Source of the DNA: UBA1189 sp045594245
GTDB taxonomy: Bacteria > Bacteroidota > Bacteroidia > Bacteroidales > Bacteroidaceae
Length of the DNA stretch: 47,553 bases
Assembly: GCA_045594245.1 (NCBI GenBank)
Contig: JAZNYG010000037.1
Coordinates: forward strand, 1 to 47,553
Direction of reading: 5' to 3'
Part shown: positions 43,406-47,553 of the stretch, in pieces
How positions within the stretch are numbered: the first letter of the stretch is position 1
Layout: each line of letters begins with the position of its first letter
Position numbers and translations under genes: made by a program
Notes under the pieces: generated by a model
Told to the model about the DNA's origin: nothing
Seen by the model: only the letters and a program-made list of their open reading frames with translations
Databases searched by the model: none

Positions 43406-45415
43406 TTAGTCGAGCTTTTTCAATACTATCGCCGAGCGAGCCGGAATATACAACCTGAGCCACTCCTTGCGGTAGCGCTTGTGCACGGGGTCGAAGCAGG
43501 TAAAGTGCGTGAGGCTCGGATCGGTTAGACCGTTGCCGCCAAACTCGGGTGTGTCGGTATTGAGCACCTCCTTATATGAGCCGCGAGGCACCAGCAGACC
43601 ATAGCCACTGTATGAATTGGTGGGGCTGAAGTTGAAGACAAACAACAGGTCGTCGCGACGATAGGCCATAATCTGGTCACCATCGTTGCAGTTGACCTCT
43701 ACCACCTTGCTCTTCTCATACTTGGGCTGACTGCCTATGAGCTTGATCATGGCCTGGTCGAACTTGCCCAGATACTCGTAGCAGAGCTTGTCGTTGTCCA
43801 CGAGGCTCCACTGACGACGGGCATACTTATAGCTCCACCCGTTGCCTTCACGTGGGAAGTCGATCCACTCGGGATGGCCAAACTCGTTGCCCATAAAGTT
43901 GAGGTAGCCACCGTTGATGGTCGATGCCGTGAGCAGGCGTATCATCTTATGCAGCGCGATACCACGGTGGGCCATGTAATTCTCGTCGCCCTTCTGGAAG
44001 TGCCAGTACATATCGGCATCCACGAGGCGGAAGATGATGGTCTTGTCGCCCACGAGTGCCTGGTCATGGCTCTCGGCATACGAGATGGTCTTCTCGTCCT
44101 GACGACGGTTGGTAACCTCCCAGAACATGCTGGTGGGCTTCCAGTTCTCGTCGGTCTGCTCCTTGATGAGCTTAATCCAGTAGTCGGGCACGTTCATCGC
44201 CATGCGGTAGTCGAAGCCGTAGCCGCCGTTCTTGATAGGGGCTGCCAAGCCGGGCATGCCCGATACCTCCTCGGCAATGGTGATGGCATTCTTGTTGAGC
44301 TCGTGGATGAGGGCATTGGCCAGTGTGAGGTAGCAGATGGCATCGCCGTCCTGATTCAGGTTGTAGTAGTCGCCATAGCCACAGAAGGCCTCGCCCAAGC
44401 CGTGGCTGCGGTAGAGCATAGAGGTGACACCGTCGAAGCGGAAGCCGTCGAACTTATACTCCTCCATCCAGAAGCGGCAGTTAGAGAGCAGGAAGCACAC
44501 CACATCGTTCTTGGAGTAGTCGAAGCAGAGTGAGTCCCAAGCCGGATGCTCATGACGGTCGCCGGGATAGAAATATTGGTTGGGGTCGCCAGCCAAGTTG
44601 CCAAGCCCCTCAAGCACATTCTTCACGGCGTGTGACTGCACCATATCCATAATCACGGCAATACCATTGGCATGAGCCTCGTCGATGAGCTGTTTGAGCT
44701 CCTCGGGAGTACCCTGGCGCGACGATGCCGCGAAGAAGTTTGACACGTGGTAACCGAACGAGCCATAATAAGGGTGCTCCTGGATGGCCATGATCTGTAT
44801 GCAGTTGTACCCTGCGGCAATCACGCGCGGCAACACCTTCTCGCGGAACTCGTTGTAGGTCGATACCTTCTCCTCTTCGCCCGACATGCCCACGTGGCAT
44901 TCGTAGATGAGCAGGGGTGAGGTGTTGGGCTTGAACTTCTTCACCTTGAACTCATAGGGCTCGGGCTCCCATACCTGTGCACTGAACAGGTAGGTCTTCT
45001 CGTCCTGTACCACACGGCGAACGTAGGCAGGGATGCGCTCTCCCGAGCCGCCTTGCCAGTACACCTTCATCTTATAGTAGTCCTCGTGATGGATGGCATC
45101 GGCAGGCAGGTTCACCTCCCAATCGCCATGTCCGTTGAGTCGGGTGAGCTTATACTCGGGCTTCTCCTGCCACTCGTTGAAGTCGCCTATGAGATATATC
45201 TCCGTAGCATTGGGTGCCCACTCGCGGAATGTCCACCCCTTCTTCGTCTTGTGCAGACCATAGTAAGTGTGACCACAAGCCACATCTTTCAGTTTCTTGG
45301 CACCATTGTCGGTGAGTTCGTTCTTGCGACGCACGTAGTAGTCGTAGCGCCCCTGAATCGCGGGTTCGTATGGTTCGAGCCACGGATCGTTTTCTATAAG
45401 TTTTAGCTTGCTCAT
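43406..45415 (-). CDS. glgB: 1,4-alpha-glucan branching enzyme
   Basis: The 669-residue product has a CBM48 domain (about 55-150, including GWTFREWAPNATEIYLIGDFN) and a GH13_8-type (eukaryote-like) branching-enzyme barrel: MDMVQSHAVKN, DGFRFDGVTSMLYRSHG with nucleophile Asp328, AEEVSGMPGLA with acid/base Glu382, and YAESHDQALVGDKTI with the third catalytic Asp. The C-terminal beta domain starts after FMGNEFGHPEWIDFPREGNGW. It transfers alpha-1,4 glucan segments to alpha-1,6 branch points in glycogen. No other glycogen gene is near; the protein lies between the YhcH-like gene and the membrane protein, with 60 bases to the first. No signal peptide is visible, so it is cytoplasmic. Confidence 0.95.
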   Translation of the reverse strand: MSKLKLIENDPWLEPYEPAIQGRYDYYVRRKNELTDNGAKKLKDVACGHTYYGLHKTKKGWTFREWAPNATEIYLIGDFNEWQEKPEYKLTRLNGHGDWEVNLPADAIHHEDYYKMKVYWQGGSGERIPAYVRRVVQDEKTYLFSAQVWEPEPYEFKVKKFKPNTSPLLIYECHVGMSGEEEKVSTYNEFREKVLPRVIAAGYNCIQIMAIQEHPYYGSFGYHVSNFFAASSRQGTPEELKQLIDEAHANGIAVIMDMVQSHAVKNVLEGLGNLAGDPNQYFYPGDRHEHPAWDSLCFDYSKNDVVCFLLSNCRFWMEEYKFDGFRFDGVTSMLYRSHGLGEAFCGYGDYYNLNQDGDAICYLTLANALIHELNKNAITIAEEVSGMPGLAAPIKNGGYGFDYRMAMNVPDYWIKLIKEQTDENWKPTSMFWEVTNRRQDEKTISYAESHDQALVGDKTIIFRLVDADMYWHFQKGDENYMAHRGIALHKMIRLLTASTINGGYLNFMGNEFGHPEWIDFPREGNGWSYKYARRQWSLVDNDKLCYEYLGKFDQAMIKLIGSQPKYEKSKVVEVNCNDGDQIMAYRRDDLLFVFNFSPTNSYSGYGLLVPRGSYKEVLNTDTPEFGGNGLTDPSLTHFTCFDPVHKRYRKEWLRLYIPARSAIVLKKLD

Positions 45416-45475
45416 AATTACCCATTTAAGAATTATTATGTCTCACGAAAAGAATTCATAATTCAAAATTCATAA

Positions 45476-45916
45476 TTATCTCTTCACCTTCACAATTATC
45501 TTTTTCAGTCCTGTTGGGGTGATGCCAGGAGCATGACCATCAGACGGGAAGAAGAGAGTAAACATACCGGGCTTCACGGTGAGATAGTCATCAGCCAAAC
45601 CCTCATACAGAGTGAGGTCCTTTACGGCATCGTACTCAGCTTCGGGCAGGTCGGCACGCTGAGTGTAGCCCATCTGCTCTACACCAGTCAGCGGTATCTG
45701 AATATCGATGTATTCATTGTGCGTCTCCAGCTTGGCCTGTTCCTTGGTCTTGGGGCCAATCTCGTTGACGTTGACAATCAACTCATTCTCTACGAGAACA
45801 ATTTTACCTGGCTCGAGCGCTTTGAGGTCAGTAGTCTCGATGTAGTCAATAGCCTTTGCAAACAAAGGATTCAGCGAAGCATAGTCGCGTAAATTTTTCA
45901 GATTGTCTATTACCAT
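45476..45916 (-). CDS. YhcH/YjgK/YiaL-family protein
   Basis: The 146-residue product matches the YhcH family (DUF386, beta-barrel cupin-like fold): ELIVNVNEIGPKTKEQAKLETHNEYIDIQIPLTGVEQMGY with the metal-binding pattern, and GMFTLFFPSDGHAPGI with the conserved His near the C-terminus. Members are coded in sialic acid, glucuronate and other sugar loci and are sometimes called beta-galactosidase subunit beta (EbgC); a role in sugar opening or anomer conversion has been proposed. It is likely the first gene of the minus-strand group that includes glgB and the GH2 gene, with a good promoter at 45970. Confidence 0.9.
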   Translation of the reverse strand: MVIDNLKNLRDYASLNPLFAKAIDYIETTDLKALEPGKIVLVENELIVNVNEIGPKTKEQAKLETHNEYIDIQIPLTGVEQMGYTQRADLPEAEYDAVKDLTLYEGLADDYLTVKPGMFTLFFPSDGHAPGITPTGLKKIIVKVKR

Positions 45917-45969
45917 GGCTTTAGTTTTTTGAGGTTATAGTATATATTCCGATTATATTTGTAATAGTG

Positions 45970-46001
45970 CAAATGTAAGTATTATCTTCTTAACCTCCAA
46001 A
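45970..46001 (-). promoter_or_regulatory. Bacteroidales-type promoter of the YhcH-glgB group
   Basis: On the minus strand TTTG (plus 45998-46001) is followed after 20 bases by TACATTTG (plus 45970-45977), a perfect TAnnTTTG. Transcription would start near 45963, about 47 bases before the start codon. Confidence 0.7.
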
Positions 46002-46294
46002 TATACGACCCGAAAAAGCCGCATACATTTATCTTCAAAAGGATACACCATCAAACAAATAGGGCACGTAATCACAGGTGCATCTTCTCCTAGTTCTATT
46101 AAATTTCAGGTGTACTGATATTTTCAATTTCGCAATACCAATATTCAGCCTTTGTTACCGATTTTTCCGATTGGGTGACATTATGTTACCTATTCCTTTA
46201 ATCCTCACCGTTAATCGATAAAACAGCCAAGCTGTTTTTCGCAAAGCCACGAAAGTTTTCCCTGTCTTTCTTCTTTATATTTCATAATATTTCC

Positions 46295-46302
46295 TAACTT
46301 TG
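46295..46302 (+). promoter_or_regulatory. Putative -7 element of the GH43 gene
   Basis: TAACTTTG is a perfect TAnnTTTG. No exact TTTG is seen at the right distance upstream. It would give a leader of about 190 bases before the ATG at 46497, long enough to hold control elements, but I see no clear structure in it. Confidence 0.45.
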
Positions 46303-46496
46303 CGGTAATAGTGAAGAAATCGGACAAATAAGCCCATATATGATAATAGGCGAGATAAAGGCTTTTAGCGATAGTATTTGGGAAGCTTTCTAGACGGCGA
46401 CATCACAAACCCATCACCATCCAGCAACAGATGATCTTTCAGTTCTTCACAAAAATATTTAATGATGCATAAATGTAAGAAGCAAAAACCACTAAT

Positions 46497-47553
46497 ATGA
46501 GAATTAAAATAAGAAAACCATTATTAGCCATAGTGATTGCCCTGATGGTAATGCCTTTGGCTGCTCAGAATAGCGACCCGTTTGGGAGCGCCATCGTGAA
46601 TGGTGTTCCCTGGACAGACAATCTCGGTCGGCCAGTAAATGCACATGGTGCCTGCATCGTGGAGGAGGATGGACGATATTATCTCTTCGGAGAATGGAAG
46701 AGTGATACCACGAATGCCTTCCCGGGCTTTGCATGCTACAGTAGCACCGACCTGGCGAACTGGACCTTCGAGCGGGTGGCTCTGCCCCTGCAGGAGTCAG
46801 GGTTGCTGGGGCCAAACCGTGTGGGTGAACGTCCTAAGGTAATGCGTTGCCCCAAGACAGGCGAATACATCATGCTGGCACATACCGACGACATGCGCTA
46901 CAAAGACCCACAGGTGGGGCTTGCCGTGGCAAAGGAGATTACGGGTCCGTATACCTTCATAGGCCCCCTACTCTATGAAGGAAAGCCCATACGGCGATGG
47001 GACATGGGCACCTTCCAAGACCATGACGGCACAGGCTATCTGCTAATGCACCACGGTGACATCTACCGTCTGAGTAAGGATTACCGCAGAGCAGTGAAGA
47101 AGGTAGCCAGCGGCATCAAGGGAGGAGGCGAATCGCCTGCCATGCTACACAAGGATGGCACGTACTTCCTCTTTGGCTCGAACCTGACAAGCTGGGAGCG
47201 CAACGACAACTTCTACCATACGGCACCGAGCATTGAGGGGCCGTGGACAAAGCAGGGCATCTTCTGTCCTGAAGGGACACTGACATACAACTCACAATCG
47301 ACCTTCATCCTGCCATTGCATCGGGGCGACTCGATTGTGTATATGTACATGGGCGACCGTTGGTCGTACCCCCATCAGGCCTCATCGGCCACCTACGTAT
47401 GGATGCCCATGCAAGTGGACGGCGGGAAGGTCAGCATCCCCGAGTATTGGCCCGTATGGGATCCCGCAACCATAAAGCCGGTGAAGGAGTTGGGTGGCAC
47501 GCGCATCCCCGTCAACTTCAAGGTCGGCACAAAGGGAGCTAAATTGGAGTTGC
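46497..47553 (+). CDS. GH43 glycosidase resembling exo-beta-1,3-galactanase (3' end outside window)
   Basis: The frame opens at ATG 46497 with a signal peptide (MRIKIRKPLLAIVIALMVMP, cleavage near LAAQ) and is still open at the right edge, giving 352 visible residues. The five-bladed GH43 fold is shown by VNAHGACIVEEDGRYYLFGEW, WTFERVALPLQESGLLG, VGERPKVMRCPKTGEYIMLAH (Glu111), RRWDMGTFQDHDGTGYLLMH and GGGESPAMLHKDGTYFLFGS (Glu212). The NAHGA start lacks the usual catalytic base Asp of GH43, as in the exo-beta-1,3-galactanase subfamilies (GH43_24/34), so type II arabinogalactan is a probable target. Only the fold and the motifs are seen here; the exact subfamily needs comparison. The rest of the gene and any binding module lie outside the window. 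Confidence 0.8.
   Translation, partial: MRIKIRKPLLAIVIALMVMPLAAQNSDPFGSAIVNGVPWTDNLGRPVNAHGACIVEEDGRYYLFGEWKSDTTNAFPGFACYSSTDLANWTFERVALPLQESGLLGPNRVGERPKVMRCPKTGEYIMLAHTDDMRYKDPQVGLAVAKEITGPYTFIGPLLYEGKPIRRWDMGTFQDHDGTGYLLMHHGDIYRLSKDYRRAVKKVASGIKGGGESPAMLHKDGTYFLFGSNLTSWERNDNFYHTAPSIEGPWTKQGIFCPEGTLTYNSQSTFILPLHRGDSIVYMYMGDRWSYPHQASSATYVWMPMQVDGGKVSIPEYWPVWDPATIKPVKELGGTRIPVNFKVGTKGAKLEL

Larger units (their letters stand above)
45917..46496. other. 580-base divergent intergenic region
   Basis: Between the YhcH-like gene and the GH43 gene. It holds the promoter elements at 45970-46001 (minus) and 46295-46302 (plus) and nothing else that could be supported: no tRNA, no convincing hairpin and no coding frame with family similarity. 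Confidence 0.6.

Overview
The window is chromosomal DNA from a member of the Bacteroidales (Bacteroides/Phocaeicola/Prevotella type). The evidence is two SusC/SusD pairs, lipoproteins with Cys following short signal peptides, M56 peptidases with TonB-type C-termini, promoter-like TTTG/TAnnTTTG elements instead of -35/-10 boxes, a Nudix-type AraR with the matching ara operon, and A/T-rich intergenic repeats built from short units. C-terminal tails resembling Prevotella/Bacteroides secreted proteins (motif YDLTGRQV...KGVY) occur, but the genus cannot be fixed from the sequence alone. No rRNA, tRNA, CRISPR array, transposase or phage gene was seen.

Layout. (1) 3-5322, + strand: the end of an RND efflux permease, a TolC-like outer-membrane channel and a second complete RND permease, joined by 4-base ATGA overlaps. 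(2) 5331-7592, +: a BlaI/MecI-type repressor and an M56 (BlaR1-like) membrane peptidase with carboxypeptidase-regulatory and TonB_C domains; two AACTA-N7-TAGTT boxes bracket the putative promoter. (3) 7767-8093: a small protein made of a ribosomal L7/L12 C-terminal-like domain. (4) 8182-29063, - strand: a large polysaccharide utilization locus, transcribed right to left: FAS1 lipoprotein, SusC, SusD, two more FAS1 lipoproteins, SusC, SusD, a beta-helix-like secreted protein and a PL1-type pectate lyase. It probably targets a pectic glycan. (5) 29788-37852, +: L-arabinose operon galM, SSS symporter, Nudix-type araR, araD, araA, araB, with two related candidate AraR operators upstream. (6) 38035-45916, -: YhcH-type protein, GlgB branching enzyme, an unrecognised membrane protein and a GH2 beta-galactosidase with an N-terminal QxW beta-trefoil region. 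(7) 46497 to the right edge, +: a GH43 enzyme resembling exo-beta-1,3-galactanases, cut off by the window end.

How it fits together: the PUL would bind, cleave and import pectic material; arabinose released from arabinan or arabinogalactan side chains would enter through the SSS symporter and be turned into D-xylulose 5-phosphate by AraA, AraB and AraD; the GH2 and GH43 enzymes would take galactose from beta-galactan or type II arabinogalactan. The most unusual parts are the three FAS1 lipoproteins interleaved with two SusC/SusD pairs, a strong minus-strand terminator and a perfect 28-bp palindrome in the 724-bp gap upstream of that PUL, and the operator pairs in front of blaI and galM.
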